Source: Desulfovibrio sp. UBA4079 (GTDB taxonomy: Bacteria > Desulfobacterota > Desulfovibrionia > Desulfovibrionales > Desulfovibrionaceae). From it: DNA of 13,298 bases. The position numbers and the translations under genes were made by a program. The notes under the pieces were generated by a model. The model was not told where the DNA came from. It saw only the letters and a program-made list of their open reading frames with translations, and did not search any database. Shown one piece after another: positions 1-8,836 of this stretch. The stretch lies in NCBI GenBank assembly GCA_002382645.1, contig DFYP01000137.1:33146-46443 (forward strand), read 5' to 3'. Position 1 is the first letter of the stretch; each line of letters begins with the position of its first letter.

Positions 1-957
1 GGCCAGCACCTGTTCCGGGGCGAACCGCCGGTCCGGCCAGTCCTGGGTCTGGACCTGGCCGTCCAGGGCATAGCAGGACAGGGGCGCGGGCACATAGACC
101 AGGACGCAGCGCGTGTCCTTGAGCATGTCGCGGATGTACAACACGCTCTGCTCGAACACGAACAGGGCGTCCTCGGCCTCGGGCTCGTCCAGGGGCGGGC
201 CCTGGAGCCGGTCCGGCAGATGCCGCAGCCTGCCGCCCACCACGGCGGCGTTGATGGTCCCGAGCGGCGGCGCCGGGTCCGGGTCCGAGAAGTTGTGGAC
301 CAGACGGTACCAGACCTGGTCGCGCAGGGAGAGCAGGAGGAGGCTGCCGAAAAGCAGGCTGCCGCCGGGCTCCCGGGGCTCGCCCGAGGCGTAGCTGGCG
401 GCCGTCTCCTCCAGGAAGGCCCGGAAGACCCCGGGCCGGCGCAGGGAGCTCCGGGGATGCTCCGGATCAAAGTGGTTGCGCAGGAACCGGATGTTGTTGG
501 AGAGGTCGTTGCCCTCGTAGAAGAACAGGAGCAGGCAGCCGGGGTCCGGGATGGCCAGGCCCAGCCGCCGCAAGGCGCGCAGGTCCTCCAGGGGTTCCAG
601 CACCAGGCCGTCCACGCTGCCTGCGCCGCTGCGGCCGAAGGTGACCACGTCGCGGCCCAGGACGTCCTGGAGCAGGTGCGGGGTGTGGAAGCGGGCCGTG
701 CGGTCGTAGCCCTGGTCGATGAACCAGTCGCCCTTGCCCTGGGCATAGGAGTCCCCGGCCAGGGCCAGGTAGCCCGGGGCGGGCAGCAGCCCGGCCTTGG
801 AGCTCTGGCCGGGCAGCCGGACCTCGCGGGGGAAGTAGTGGAACAGGGCCGCGGGCAGCCGGGAGAGAATCAGGGGGAAGACCAGGAATTCCGTGAGCCC
901 GTAAACCAGGCCCACGCTCACGAGCACCAGGAGCAGATTGGTCAGTTTCTTGGGCAT
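1..957 (-). CDS. SGNH/GDSL-type hydrolase-like protein, membrane-anchored (partial; C-terminus beyond left edge)
   Basis: An open frame of 319 codons runs without a stop from an ATG at 957 to base 1, so the C-terminus is missing. Residues 5-32 are hydrophobic after a Lys-Lys start and look like an uncleaved signal anchor, which would place the rest outside the cytoplasm. The SGNH blocks are visible in order: GDSY at 68-71 within GDSYAQGKGD (nucleophile Ser70), a Gly block FGRSGAGS at 107-114, and YEGND at 147-151 (Asn150). A hydrophobic strand ending in YVPAP near residue 290 resembles the strand before the fourth block. The catalytic Asp/His block is not seen and should lie beyond the edge. 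Family members are esterases, lipases or O-acetyl-transfer/esterase proteins acting on polysaccharides; the substrate cannot be read here. The gene is divergent from the sigma-54 regulator. Its ribosome site is weak, so the start is moderately certain. Confidence 0.8.
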   Translation of the reverse strand, partial: MPKKLTNLLLVLVSVGLVYGLTEFLVFPLILSRLPAALFHYFPREVRLPGQSSKAGLLPAPGYLALAGDSYAQGKGDWFIDQGYDRTARFHTPHLLQDVLGRDVVTFGRSGAGSVDGLVLEPLEDLRALRRLGLAIPDPGCLLLFFYEGNDLSNNIRFLRNHFDPEHPRSSLRRPGVFRAFLEETAASYASGEPREPGGSLLFGSLLLLSLRDQVWYRLVHNFSDPDPAPPLGTINAAVVGGRLRHLPDRLQGPPLDEPEAEDALFVFEQSVLYIRDMLKDTRCVLVYVPAPLSCYALDGQVQTQDWPDRRFAPEQVLA

Positions 958-1031
958 GTCGGGCGTTCCGGCCCCTGTGGTAGCAGATGCGCCAGGCCCG
1001 GGCAAGGCGCGGGGCCTGTGATAATTGGACC

Positions 1032-1049
1032 GCGCATATTGAAATGCGC
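1032..1049. promoter_or_regulatory. Inverted repeat in the divergent intergenic region
   Basis: GCGCAT (1032-1037) and ATGCGC (1044-1049) form a perfect 6-bp inverted repeat around ATTGAA. It is nested inside a second pair, GGCCTG (1013-1018) and CAGGCC (1049-1054). It lies 25 bases upstream of the sigma-54 regulator ATG and about 75 bases upstream of the divergent SGNH gene. A GATAAT hexamer at 1020-1025 resembles a -10 box, but no matching -35 is visible. It could be an operator, perhaps autoregulatory, or a 5'-leader hairpin. The structure is directly visible; the role is inference. Confidence 0.35.
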
Positions 1050-1074
1050 AGGCCAAGCAGTTAGAGACAGGAGC

Positions 1075-2475
<1,401 letters not shown>

Positions 2476-2491
2476 CCCCGGGCGGAAACCC

Positions 2492-3841
2492 ATGCATCCC
2501 GGACGCTTCCGGCTTCTGCGCCAGGGCCCGGACCGCACCGGTCCGGTGCTCTACTGGATGCACCGCGAGCATCGCGCCTCCGACAACTGGGGCCTGCTTT
2601 TCGCCCAGGAGCAGGCGATCGCGCGCGGCGTTCCCCTGGCCGTGGCCCATTGCCTGGACCCGGCCTATCCCGGCGCGGCCCTGCGCCACTTCGCCTTTCT
2701 CCTGGCCGGGCTGCGCCAGACCGAGGCCGCGCTACGCCACTGCGGCATCCCCCTGCTCTCCTGCCTGGGCGATCCGGCCCGGGAGATCCCGGCCCTGGCC
2801 CACAAGGTCAAGGCCGCGGTCCTGGTCCTGGACTTCGATCCCCTGCGCCACAAGCAGGCCTGGGCCCGGGCCGTGGTCGAGGCCGTGGAAGCGGAGGTCT
2901 GGGAGGCGGATTCCCGGAACATCGTGCCCTGCCGGGCGGCCTCCAGCAAAAAGGAGTGGGCCGCGCGCACCCTGCGCCCCAAAATCCACCGGCTTTTGCC
3001 CGAATATCTGGAACAGCCGCCGCGACTCGCGCCGCACCCGCATCCCTGGCCCGCCAAGGTCCCGGCCGTGCACTGGGACCGGACCCTCACCGCCCTGGCC
3101 CCGGACCCGTCCGTGCCGCCAGTGGACTGGATCGCGCCCGGTGAAACAGCCGCGGCCAGGGCCCTCGACGACTTCATCGAGACGCGGCTCCCGCTCTATG
3201 CCGACCAGAAGAACGACCCCAACAAACAGGCCGTGTCCCTGCTCTCGCCCTATCTCCACTTCGGCCAGCTCTCGTCCCTGCGCGCGGCCCTGGCCGTGTC
3301 CCGGGCCGGGGCCCCGGACCGGGCCCGGGACGTGTTCCTGGAGGAGCTCATCGTGCGCCGGGAACTGGCCGACAACTTCTGCCTGCATGAACCGGCCTAC
3401 GACCGGTTCCAGGGCTTTCCGGACTGGGCCCGCAAAACCCTGGACAAGCACCGGGGCGACCGCCGGGAATACGTCTATGGCCGGGACGGACTGGAGGCGG
3501 GGCAGACCCATGACCCGCTCTGGAACGCGGCCCAGCGCCAGATGACCGCCACGGGCCATCTGCACGGCTGGCTGCGCATGTACTGGGCCAAGAAAATCCT
3601 GGAGTGGTCGGCTTCGCCCGAAGCGGCGCAGGACACGGCCGTGGCCCTCAACGACCGCTGGCTGCTGGACGGCCGCGATCCCAACGGCTACGCGGGCATC
3701 GCCTGGAGCCTGGGCGGGGTCCACGACCGGCCCTGGGGCGAACGGCCGGTGTTCGGCACGGTGCGCTTCATGAGCTTCAAAGGGGCCTGCGGCAAGTTCG
3801 ACGTGCCCGGCTTCATCCGGACCTGGGGCGGAGAGGACTGA
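2492..3841 (+). CDS. phr: Class II CPD photolyase (deoxyribodipyrimidine photo-lyase)
   Basis: This 449-residue flavoprotein repairs UV-induced cyclobutane pyrimidine dimers using light and reduced FAD. Class II signatures are clear. YWMHREHRASDNWGLLFA at 21-38 is the class II opening of the antenna domain. FLLAGLRQTEAALRHCGIPL at 69-88 is typical of the same domain. SPYLHFGQLS at 252-261 starts the FAD-binding helical domain. GHLHGWLRMYWAKKILEW at 355-372 and LLDGRDPNGYAGIAWSLGG at 391-409, followed by VHDRPWGERPVF, are the conserved FAD and substrate core. The length is close to the family norm and there is no truncation. The gene starts 16 bases after the sigma-54 regulator stop with no terminator between, so the two are probably cotranscribed. 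Only a weak GGCGGA precedes the ATG. It ends 6 bases from the convergent TPR gene. Photolyase in an anaerobe suggests exposure to lit or surface habitats (inference). Confidence 0.94.
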   Translation: MHPGRFRLLRQGPDRTGPVLYWMHREHRASDNWGLLFAQEQAIARGVPLAVAHCLDPAYPGAALRHFAFLLAGLRQTEAALRHCGIPLLSCLGDPAREIPALAHKVKAAVLVLDFDPLRHKQAWARAVVEAVEAEVWEADSRNIVPCRAASSKKEWAARTLRPKIHRLLPEYLEQPPRLAPHPHPWPAKVPAVHWDRTLTALAPDPSVPPVDWIAPGETAAARALDDFIETRLPLYADQKNDPNKQAVSLLSPYLHFGQLSSLRAALAVSRAGAPDRARDVFLEELIVRRELADNFCLHEPAYDRFQGFPDWARKTLDKHRGDRREYVYGRDGLEAGQTHDPLWNAAQRQMTATGHLHGWLRMYWAKKILEWSASPEAAQDTAVALNDRWLLDGRDPNGYAGIAWSLGGVHDRPWGERPVFGTVRFMSFKGACGKFDVPGFIRTWGGED

Positions 3842-3847
3842 CGCGGC

Positions 3848-5188
3848 TCACCGGGAGCGCTTGCGGCAGCGCTCCAGCATGGCCTTGGCCTCGGCGTGCT
3901 CCGGGTTCACCTGAAGCGCGGCCTCCAGATAGCCGGCCGCCTCCCGGGAATTGCCGTTCTCCGAAAAGATCGTGCCGAGCATGAAGGCCACGTTGGCGCT
4001 GCTCTGGTAGAAGCGGGGGTTGATCTCCAGGGCCTTGTGCATGGCGCGCAGGGCCTCGCGCTTCTTGCCCCCGTCGTTCTGGGCCAGGCCGATGTTGTAG
4101 TACAGCCCCTCATCGTCCGGGGCCACGGTCAGGGCCTTCTCGTAGTTGGCGATGGCCTCCTGCCACTTGCCCTGCCGCCGCAGGGCCATGCCCAGCCGGT
4201 TGAAGTGCACGAGGTCCTCGCGCGAGAGCAGGTCGCCCTTGGATTCGAGCATCTTGGCCAGGTACTTCTCGGAGAGTTCCGGGGAGGTCTCGCCCACGGC
4301 GTCGGCGATGTTCTCGGCAATGACCCCGATGACGTTCATGGCCTCCTGGGTGGCCGCGGCAATGGCCTGGTCGAAGTACTTCTCGGCCAGGTTGATCTCG
4401 CCCTTGTCCACGTGGACCTTGCCGATCTCGCACTTGCGCTCGGTGTGCAGGGGCGAGAGCTTGTCCAGCTTCTTGAGGTACTCCAGGTAGCGTTCCTGGT
4501 CATGGTCCTTGAACACGTTGGCCAGGCGCTTGAGCGGTTCGAGATAGAGCCCGGAGCTCTCGTGGGCCTCCATGTAGGCGGCCACGGCGTCGTCGCGGCG
4601 GCCCATCTCCAGGTAGGCGTCGCCCCGGAGCATGAGCCCGGCCGGGCTGCCCGGCTTGAGGGCCAGGATCTTCTCGGCCACCTTGAGGACCTGCTTGTGG
4701 TCGCCCTTGGCCAGGAAGCCCTTGCCCAGGTCCATGAGCTCCGAAAGTTTGCCCTGGGGCTTGATGGTGAAGGCCAGCTTCTCGATGACGTTGTTGGTGG
4801 AGGCCGGCTTGGCGATGACGTTGTTCACGCCCAGCTCGTAGAAGTAGGCGATGTTCTCCTTGCGGGTCTCGCTCACGAGCACGATGATCTTCTGGTCCGG
4901 GAAGAGGTTCTTAACGTTGGCGATGAACTCGGTGGTGGGCCGTCCGCGGAGCATCCGCTCCAGGAACAGGATGGTCGAGAGCTTGCGGTCGGAGTAGTCG
5001 CGGATGCCTTTGGAGGCCGTGGCCAGGTCCGGGACGATGTACAGGCAGTCGCGCTTCACGCCCACGGTCTTGTTGATGGCCGCGCGCAGGATCTTGATGA
5101 ACACGGGATCTTCCGAGGCCACCAGGAGGATGTGGTCGGTCTTGTCCAGATAGTCGAAGACGATTCTGTCGTAGAGACCGGTGTTCAT
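3848..5188 (-). CDS. Receiver-like/TPR protein with Glu in place of the phosphoacceptor Asp
   Basis: A 446-residue cytoplasmic protein. Residues 17-142 have the alternating pattern of a CheY-like receiver: HILLVASED at 19-27, ILFLERML at 73-80, IIVLVSE at 101-107 and VIAKP at 124-128. The switch Ser106 and the Lys127-Pro128 pair are kept, but the phosphoacceptor position is Glu77 and the N-terminal acidic triad is reduced to Ser-Glu-Asp. Residues about 148-440 are TPR-like helix pairs; the clearest span about 330-430 (KWQEAIANYEKALTVAPDDE at 341-360 is a textbook repeat). TPRs bind partner proteins. I chose the ATG at 5188: TGGAG lies just upstream, and the 27-codon extension to 5269 is Arg/Gly/Pro-rich with no domain. 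No output domain is visible, so it probably acts as a scaffold or adaptor. The partner is unknown. It converges on the photolyase with a 6-base gap. Confidence 0.88.
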   Translation of the reverse strand: MNTGLYDRIVFDYLDKTDHILLVASEDPVFIKILRAAINKTVGVKRDCLYIVPDLATASKGIRDYSDRKLSTILFLERMLRGRPTTEFIANVKNLFPDQKIIVLVSETRKENIAYFYELGVNNVIAKPASTNNVIEKLAFTIKPQGKLSELMDLGKGFLAKGDHKQVLKVAEKILALKPGSPAGLMLRGDAYLEMGRRDDAVAAYMEAHESSGLYLEPLKRLANVFKDHDQERYLEYLKKLDKLSPLHTERKCEIGKVHVDKGEINLAEKYFDQAIAAATQEAMNVIGVIAENIADAVGETSPELSEKYLAKMLESKGDLLSREDLVHFNRLGMALRRQGKWQEAIANYEKALTVAPDDEGLYYNIGLAQNDGGKKREALRAMHKALEINPRFYQSSANVAFMLGTIFSENGNSREAAGYLEAALQVNPEHAEAKAMLERCRKRSR

Positions 5189-5255
5189 TGGGCTTCTCCA
5201 GGCAAGGACTCTCGGGCGCGCCCCCCCGGGATCGCGGCCGCCTGCGAGCCTTTTA

Positions 5256-5275
5256 CCCGAATTCGGCAATCCGGG
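5256..5275. other. Imperfect hairpin between azlD and the receiver/TPR gene
   Basis: CCCGAATT (5256-5263) and AATCCGGG (5268-5275) pair as an 8-bp stem with one G-T mismatch around CGGC. It lies 25 bases after the azlD stop and about 70 bases before the receiver/TPR start. No T-run follows on either strand, so it is not a standard intrinsic terminator. It might slow or end azlD transcription or form part of a 5' leader. The remaining intergenic sequence shows no convincing promoter. Confidence 0.25.
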
Positions 5276-5299
5276 AAAGACTGCCCTGTGAGATATTTG

Positions 5300-5602
5300 T
5301 CATGTGATACGGCGCAGGACCCAGACCACGGCCAGACCCACGGCCAGGGCCAGGGGCAGGCTCCGGAAACGCAGGCTCGCGGCCACCGTGGCCGCCGCGG
5401 CCAGCCACTCGGCGGGCCCTCCGGCGAGCACGGCCGGGGCCAGGATGGAGACGAGCACCGTGCCGGGAATGGACTGGAGAAAGGGCTCCCAGCGGCCGGC
5501 GAGGCGCAGGCGGTTGACCAGAAACAGCCCGGCCGCGCGGGTGGCGTAGGTCACCGCGGCCATGCCGGCCACGGCCAGGGCGGTGGCGGCGGCCTCAGCC
5601 AC
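5300..5602 (-). CDS. azlD: AzlD family branched-chain amino acid export subunit
   Basis: A 100-residue integral membrane protein, the small partner of AzlC (like YgaH or BrnE), needed for export of branched-chain amino acids. Its start is the GTG at 5602, which overlaps the azlC stop by 8 bases and has GGGAG a few bases upstream. A longer open frame up to 5875 exists, but its first part is the antiparallel-frame shadow of azlC and carries no AzlD sequence. Hydrophobic segments lie at about 6-27, 43-62 (FLQSIPGTVLVSILAPAVLA, the conserved AzlD core) and 64-95, with a positively charged C-terminus ending RRIT. TYATRAAGLFLVNR near residues 18-31 is also typical. The length matches the family (about 100-110). 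Translation is probably coupled to azlC. Confidence 0.87.
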   Translation of the reverse strand: MAEAAATALAVAGMAAVTYATRAAGLFLVNRLRLAGRWEPFLQSIPGTVLVSILAPAVLAGGPAEWLAAAATVAASLRFRSLPLALAVGLAVVWVLRRIT

Positions 5603-6305
5603 GGCCGCTCCCAAAGCGCGGCAGCCAGGCCGCGGCCAGGCTTCCGGCCAGGGCCCCGGCCAGGATGTGCCACTTGCCGGGCATGAGCCTGGCCGTGAGC
5701 ACGGCCACCAGGGCGGCCAGGGTCCAGGGCAGGATGTCCTGGCGGCCCCGGCGCAGGCCCGTGAGCAGGGCCAGGAACACGGCCGTGAAGGCGAAGTCCA
5801 GGCCGTAGCGGGCCGGATCGCCCAGGCCGGCCACGGCCAGGTGGCCCAGGGCCGTGGACGCGAGCCAGGCCGCATAGACGGTGAGCCCGCTGCCCAGAAG
5901 ATAGGCCCCGTCCACGTCCCCGTCCTCCCGGCTGCAGCGCGCCAGGGTCAGGGCCCAGGACTCGTCGTTCATGAAGAACAGGGAGCCGTAGGCCTGGAGC
6001 GGGGTGAGCCGGGAAAACCAGGGCCCCAGGGCCGCGCCCATGAGCACGTGGCGCAGGTTCACGGCCAGGGTGGTGAGAAACAGCCCGGCGAACGGCAGGT
6101 CCGGGCCCCAGAGGTCCAGGGCCACGAACTGGCTGGCCCCGGCGAAGACGAAGGCGCTCATGGACAGGGCCCCGCCCGCGCCCAGCCAGGCCTGGCGGGC
6201 CAGGACCCCGAAGACCAGGCCATAGGTGAACACGCCCAGGGCGATGGGCCAGCTCTCCCGGGCCCCCCGGAGCAGGCCCGCGCGATCAAAGGAAACCCGG
6301 CTCAC
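5595..6305 (-). CDS. azlC: AzlC family branched-chain amino acid exporter, large subunit
   Basis: A 236-residue inner-membrane protein of the AzlC/YgaZ/BrnF family, which with AzlD exports leucine, isoleucine, valine and sometimes methionine. Family hallmarks: residues 15-35 include PIALGVFTYGLVFGVLA, then SAFVFAGASQFVALDL at about 50-65, TTLAVNLRHVLMGAAL at about 78-93, and FFMNDESWAL at about 109-118. Several further hydrophobic segments follow up to the C-terminus. The start is GTG at 6305, overlapping the fabD stop as GTGA, with no strong ribosome site of its own, which implies translational coupling to fabD. The stop overlaps azlD by 8 bases. Substrate preference among the amino acids cannot be read from sequence. 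Confidence 0.9.
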   Translation of the reverse strand: MSRVSFDRAGLLRGARESWPIALGVFTYGLVFGVLARQAWLGAGGALSMSAFVFAGASQFVALDLWGPDLPFAGLFLTTLAVNLRHVLMGAALGPWFSRLTPLQAYGSLFFMNDESWALTLARCSREDGDVDGAYLLGSGLTVYAAWLASTALGHLAVAGLGDPARYGLDFAFTAVFLALLTGLRRGRQDILPWTLAALVAVLTARLMPGKWHILAGALAGSLAAAWLPRFGSGRG

Positions 6306-7234
6306 GGCTGCGGCAGGGCCTCGACCTCGGCCAGGCTGGCGGCCGAGCGCACCTCCAGCCCCTCCAGTCCCTCCAGGTTGGCCTTGGCCAGCTTGCCGAG
6401 CACGCCCTTGGGCCCCAGCTCCAGGAAGACGCGGCAGCCCGCGTCCCGGAGGTTGCCCATGGTCTGGACCCAGAGCACCGGGGAGGTCATCTGGCGCTCC
6501 ACGGCCGCGCGGGCCCCGGCGGCCGAGGGCTCGGGCAGGGCCGTGGCGTTGTGGAACACCGGGAAGGCCGGGGCGCGCCAGTCGAGCTTGCCCAGGAAGC
6601 GGGCGAATTCCGCGGCGGCCTCGGCCATGAGCGGGCTGTGGAAGGCCCCGGACACGGCCAGGGGAATGGCCCGGCCCTTGCGCTCGCGGACGAGTTCCCC
6701 GGCCCGCTCCAGGGCCGGTCCCTCGCCCGACAGCACGAACTGGGCCGGGGAATTGTAGTTGGCGATGCGCAGCTCCCGGCCCGTGTCGGCCAGGGCGCGT
6801 TCCACGACCTCCTCCACCTCGGCCTGGGACAGCTTGACCACAGCGGCCATGCCCTGGCCCTGGGCCCCGGCCTGGGCCATGAGCTTGCCGCGCAGGGCCA
6901 CGGCCCGCACGGTCTCCTCCACGCTGAGCACCCCGGCCGCAGCCAGGGCCGCGAACTCGCCCAGGCTGTGCCCGGCGGCCGCGGACGGCGCCAGGCGGGA
7001 CTTGGCCTCCAGCCAGAGGTTCAGGTTGACCACGCTGAGCGCGGGCTGCAGGGCCGCGGTCTTGGCCATGTCGCCCTCGCCGCCGCCCCAGTAGATCTCG
7101 CGCAGGGGCTGGCCGGACTCGCGTTCGGCCAGGAGCCAGAGGTCCTTGGCCGAGGGCCGGGCCTCGGCCAGGTCGCGGCCCATGCCGGGCTCCTGGGAGC
7201 CCTGGCCCGGGAAGAGAAGGCAGAGACTGGTCAT
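6302..7234 (-). CDS. fabD: Malonyl-CoA:ACP transacylase
   Basis: A 310-residue cytoplasmic enzyme that moves malonyl groups from CoA to acyl carrier protein, supplying the extender unit for type II fatty acid synthesis. Catalytic features are complete: FPGQGSQ at 8-14 (oxyanion Gln11), GHSLGE at 88-93 (nucleophile Ser90), Arg115 in VALRGKLM for the malonyl carboxylate, NSPAQ at 161-165, and His199 in SGAFHSPLM. The length matches the usual 305-315. AGAGGAG precedes the ATG at 7234 with good spacing. The stop overlaps the azlC start by 4 bases. The gene is not beside fabH, fabG or acpP here; instead it leads an operon with azlCD. No clear promoter was found in the 147-base gap upstream, so readthrough from nfnAB is possible. 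Confidence 0.96.
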   Translation of the reverse strand: MTSLCLLFPGQGSQEPGMGRDLAEARPSAKDLWLLAERESGQPLREIYWGGGEGDMAKTAALQPALSVVNLNLWLEAKSRLAPSAAAGHSLGEFAALAAAGVLSVEETVRAVALRGKLMAQAGAQGQGMAAVVKLSQAEVEEVVERALADTGRELRIANYNSPAQFVLSGEGPALERAGELVRERKGRAIPLAVSGAFHSPLMAEAAAEFARFLGKLDWRAPAFPVFHNATALPEPSAAGARAAVERQMTSPVLWVQTMGNLRDAGCRVFLELGPKGVLGKLAKANLEGLEGLEVRSAASLAEVEALPQP

Positions 7235-7381
7235 GAAGAAACTCCTCTGAACGGAAATACCGTACTGGTGGGTTTCTGCTCAGCGCAGCCGGATCGCGGG
7301 CCGGGGCGCGCGGTGGATTGGTCGCCGCGCCGGCATGGCGTTACTCGGTGCCCTGGCCGTGGCGGACGGGCCAGACCCCGG

Positions 7382-8836
7382 TCACTGCACCGCGTCCTCG
7401 CCCACGAGCTTGCGGATGATGCTGCGGGCCGCGCGGCGCCCCGCGCCCATGGCCGAGATGACCGTGGCCGCGCCGGTGACGATGTCGCCGCCGGCATAGA
7501 CTCCGGGAATGGCGGTCTCGCCGCTCTCCGGGTCCACCTCGATGTAGCCGCGCTTGGAGAGCTTGAGCTCGGGCGTGGCCTCCAGGAGGATGGGGTTGGG
7601 CCGGGTGCCGATGGCGATGATCGCCGTGTCGATGGGCAGGTCAAAGGTCTCGCCCGTGGGCTGGGGGCTGCGGCGGCCCGAGGCGTCGGGCTCCCCGAGC
7701 TTCTGGCGCTCCAGGGTCACGCTCACCAGGCGGCGTTCCTTGTCCCCGTTGTAGCGCAGGGGATTGGCCAGGATCTCGAGCTTCACGCCCTCTTCCAGGG
7801 CGTGCTCCAGCTCCTCGTGGCGCGCGGGCATCTCGCCCTTGGTCCGGCGGTAGACGATGGTCACCTGGTCCGCGCCCAGGCGCAGGGCCGTGCGGGCCGA
7901 GTCCATGGCCACGTTGCCGCCGCCGACCACGGCCACTTTCTTGCCGCGGATCACCGGGGTGTCGTAGTCCGGGAAGGCGTAGGCCCGGCCCAGGTTGACC
8001 CGGGTCAGGTACTCGTTGGCCGAGTAGACGCCGATGAGGCTCTCGCCGGGAATGTCCATGAACCGGGGCAGGCCCGCGCCCACGCCGATGAACACCGCGT
8101 CATAGCCCTGGTCCAGGAGCTCCTGCACCAGGATGGTCTTGCCGCCCACCCAGTTGGTCTTGAACTCCACGCCCAGGGCGCTCATGGCCTCGATCTCCCG
8201 GCGCACCACGTCCTTGGGCAGGCGGAACTCCGGGATGCCGTAGATGAGCACCCCGCCCAGCTCGTGCAGGGCCTCGAAGACCGTGACCTTCACGCCCAGG
8301 GCCGAGAGATAGCCGGCCACGGTGAGGCTGGACGGGCCCGAGCCGATGCAGGCCACCTTGATCTCCCGGGGCAGGGCGCAGGTGCGCTCGCCGGTGAGCT
8401 GCATGCAGCCGTTCTCGGCGGCGAAGGAGTCGGCCACGTAGCGTTCCAGGCGGCCGATGGCCACGGGCTCGCCCTTCTTGCCCAGGATGCAGGAACCCTC
8501 GCACTGGACCTCCTGGGGGCAGACCCGGCCGCAGACCGCGGGCAGGGAGTTGGTCTGGCGCAGGACCTGGTAGGCCCCGTCGCGGTCCCCGGCCTTGAGC
8601 TTGCCGATGAAGCCCGGGATGTCGATCTCCACGGGGCAGCCCTTGCGGCAGAGCGGGGTCTTGCACTGGAGGCAGCGGGAGGCCTCCAGGGCCGCCAGCT
8701 CGCCGGTGTAGCCCAGGGTCACTTCCAGGAAATTCGCGGCCCGCACCATGGGCGGCTGCTCGGGCATGGCCGTGCGCGGGGTCTTGGGCTTCTTGGGCGC
8801 GCCTTTCTTGGGGGTGGTCTTCTTGATGTCGCTCAT
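7382..8836 (-). CDS. nfnB: NADH-dependent reduced ferredoxin:NADP+ oxidoreductase, large (NADPH/ferredoxin) subunit
   Basis: A 484-residue FAD and iron-sulfur protein related to the small subunit of glutamate synthase. With NfnA it couples reversible reduction of NADP+ to oxidation of NADH and reduced ferredoxin by flavin-based electron bifurcation. The N-terminus (1-25) is a Lys/Pro-rich tail. Eight cysteines for two 4Fe-4S clusters are at 55, 58, 63, 67 and 102, 106, 112, 116. GSGPSS at 165-170 is the FAD Rossmann motif, LGGVLIYGIPEFRLPK at 193-208 is family-conserved, GGGNVAMD at 305-312 binds NADP(H), and YAGGDIVTGAATVISAMGAG at 447-466 closes the FAD fold. Alternative names are GltD-like glutamate synthase subunit or sulfide dehydrogenase SudA, but the adjacent NfnA partner and the absence of a GltB gene in this window favour Nfn. 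The ATG overlaps the nfnA stop as ATGA, giving coupled, stoichiometric synthesis. Confidence 0.92.
   Translation of the reverse strand: MSDIKKTTPKKGAPKKPKTPRTAMPEQPPMVRAANFLEVTLGYTGELAALEASRCLQCKTPLCRKGCPVEIDIPGFIGKLKAGDRDGAYQVLRQTNSLPAVCGRVCPQEVQCEGSCILGKKGEPVAIGRLERYVADSFAAENGCMQLTGERTCALPREIKVACIGSGPSSLTVAGYLSALGVKVTVFEALHELGGVLIYGIPEFRLPKDVVRREIEAMSALGVEFKTNWVGGKTILVQELLDQGYDAVFIGVGAGLPRFMDIPGESLIGVYSANEYLTRVNLGRAYAFPDYDTPVIRGKKVAVVGGGNVAMDSARTALRLGADQVTIVYRRTKGEMPARHEELEHALEEGVKLEILANPLRYNGDKERRLVSVTLERQKLGEPDASGRRSPQPTGETFDLPIDTAIIAIGTRPNPILLEATPELKLSKRGYIEVDPESGETAIPGVYAGGDIVTGAATVISAMGAGRRAARSIIRKLVGEDAVQ

Noticed and set aside
220..1074. Upstream extension of the sigma-54 regulator frame
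   Set aside because: It is antisense to the SGNH gene, and the family N-terminus begins at 1075.
2650..3724. Long overlapping open frames on both strands within the photolyase gene
   Set aside because: They have biased Pro/Arg/Gly composition and no motifs, while the photolyase frame has full class II signatures.
3896..5686. A 596-codon open frame on the plus strand
   Set aside because: It is antisense to the receiver/TPR gene and azlD, with low-complexity composition and no domain; a coding shadow.
7308..7330. GC-rich inverted repeat GCGCGG/CCGCGC between nfnB and fabD, with a CTGGCC/GGCCAG pair at about 7347-7373
   Set aside because: Neither has a T-run in the direction of transcription and both are expected by chance in such GC-rich DNA; no terminator called.
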